Assembly (NCBI GenBank): GCA_963553325.1
Contig: CAUVOF010000069.1
Location: 1 to 12,809 of the forward strand
Direction: 5' to 3'
From: Cardiobacterium sp963553325
Lineage (GTDB): Bacteria; Pseudomonadota; Gammaproteobacteria; Cardiobacteriales; Cardiobacteriaceae
Length of the DNA stretch: 12,809 nt
In this document: positions 12,775-12,809 of the stretch, in pieces
Layout: each line of letters opens with the position of its first letter
How positions within the stretch are numbered: position 1 is the first letter of the stretch
Translations under genes and position numbers: made by a program
Notes under the pieces: model-generated
Told to the model about the DNA's origin: nothing
The model's database searches: none
Seen by the model: only the letters and a program-made list of their open reading frames with translations

Positions 12775-12809
12775 ATGGAGGCTAAAAAACGCTGTAAGCC
12801 TTATGCTGC
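12775..12809 (+). CDS. Possible start of an unidentified gene cut by the right edge
   Basis: An ATG with AGGA 5 nt upstream (12766-12769) opens a frame that reads MEAKKRCKPYA and is still open at the window edge. Eleven codons are too few to recognise a family. It lies beyond the srl terminator, so if real it would be a separate unit. It could equally be a chance ATG in intergenic DNA. Confidence 0.2.
   Translation, partial: MEAKKRCKPYA

Overview
The window looks like chromosomal DNA of a gammaproteobacterium. Gene order (cmk-rpsA-ihfB), a P-protein type pheA, a gmhB-plsC pair, proteins of gamma/beta type, coding DNA of roughly 60% GC and an enteric-type sorbitol PTS all fit this. A member of the Cardiobacteriaceae such as Cardiobacterium, which ferments sorbitol, is my best guess. 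That is an inference from content; no search was run.

Layout. (1) 1-2856, plus strand: the end of cmk, then rpsA (ribosomal protein S1), ihfB (IHF beta) and a membrane-anchored or secreted thermonuclease. The nuclease start overlaps the ihfB stop, and its first codons contain the ihfB terminator. (2) 2861-5631: yciO on the minus strand, diverging from pheA (chorismate mutase/prephenate dehydratase); pheA converges on dsbC (periplasmic disulfide isomerase). Two hairpins with A- and T-tracts on opposite sides serve as shared terminators between the convergent pairs. (3) 5632-9390, plus strand: a tight operon of a GmhB-like phosphatase, plsC, dnaB and hemH. The first three genes overlap by 1 and 4 nt. 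hemH follows a C-rich 77-nt gap. (4) 9391-9991: a 600-bp non-coding stretch holding two direct copies of a hairpin-forming repeat, a REPIN-like double palindrome, two intrinsic terminators and the AT-rich control region of the next operon. (5) 9992-12717, plus strand: a complete glucitol/sorbitol PTS operon, srlA-srlE-srlB-srlD, closed by a strong terminator. About 50 nt of unassigned DNA remain at the right edge.

How the genes work together. The left block is translation and nucleoid housekeeping. The middle block joins aromatic amino-acid synthesis, envelope biogenesis, replication and haem synthesis. The right block is a catabolic module: SrlA/SrlE/SrlB import and phosphorylate D-sorbitol, and SrlD oxidises sorbitol-6-phosphate to fructose-6-phosphate.

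I see no CRISPR array, phage, toxin-antitoxin or defence system, and no tRNA or rRNA gene. The points most worth a second look are the repeat cluster downstream of hemH, the terminator buried in the nuclease reading frame, the GmhB homologue that has lost its zinc-binding residues, and the srl control region with its leader hairpin.
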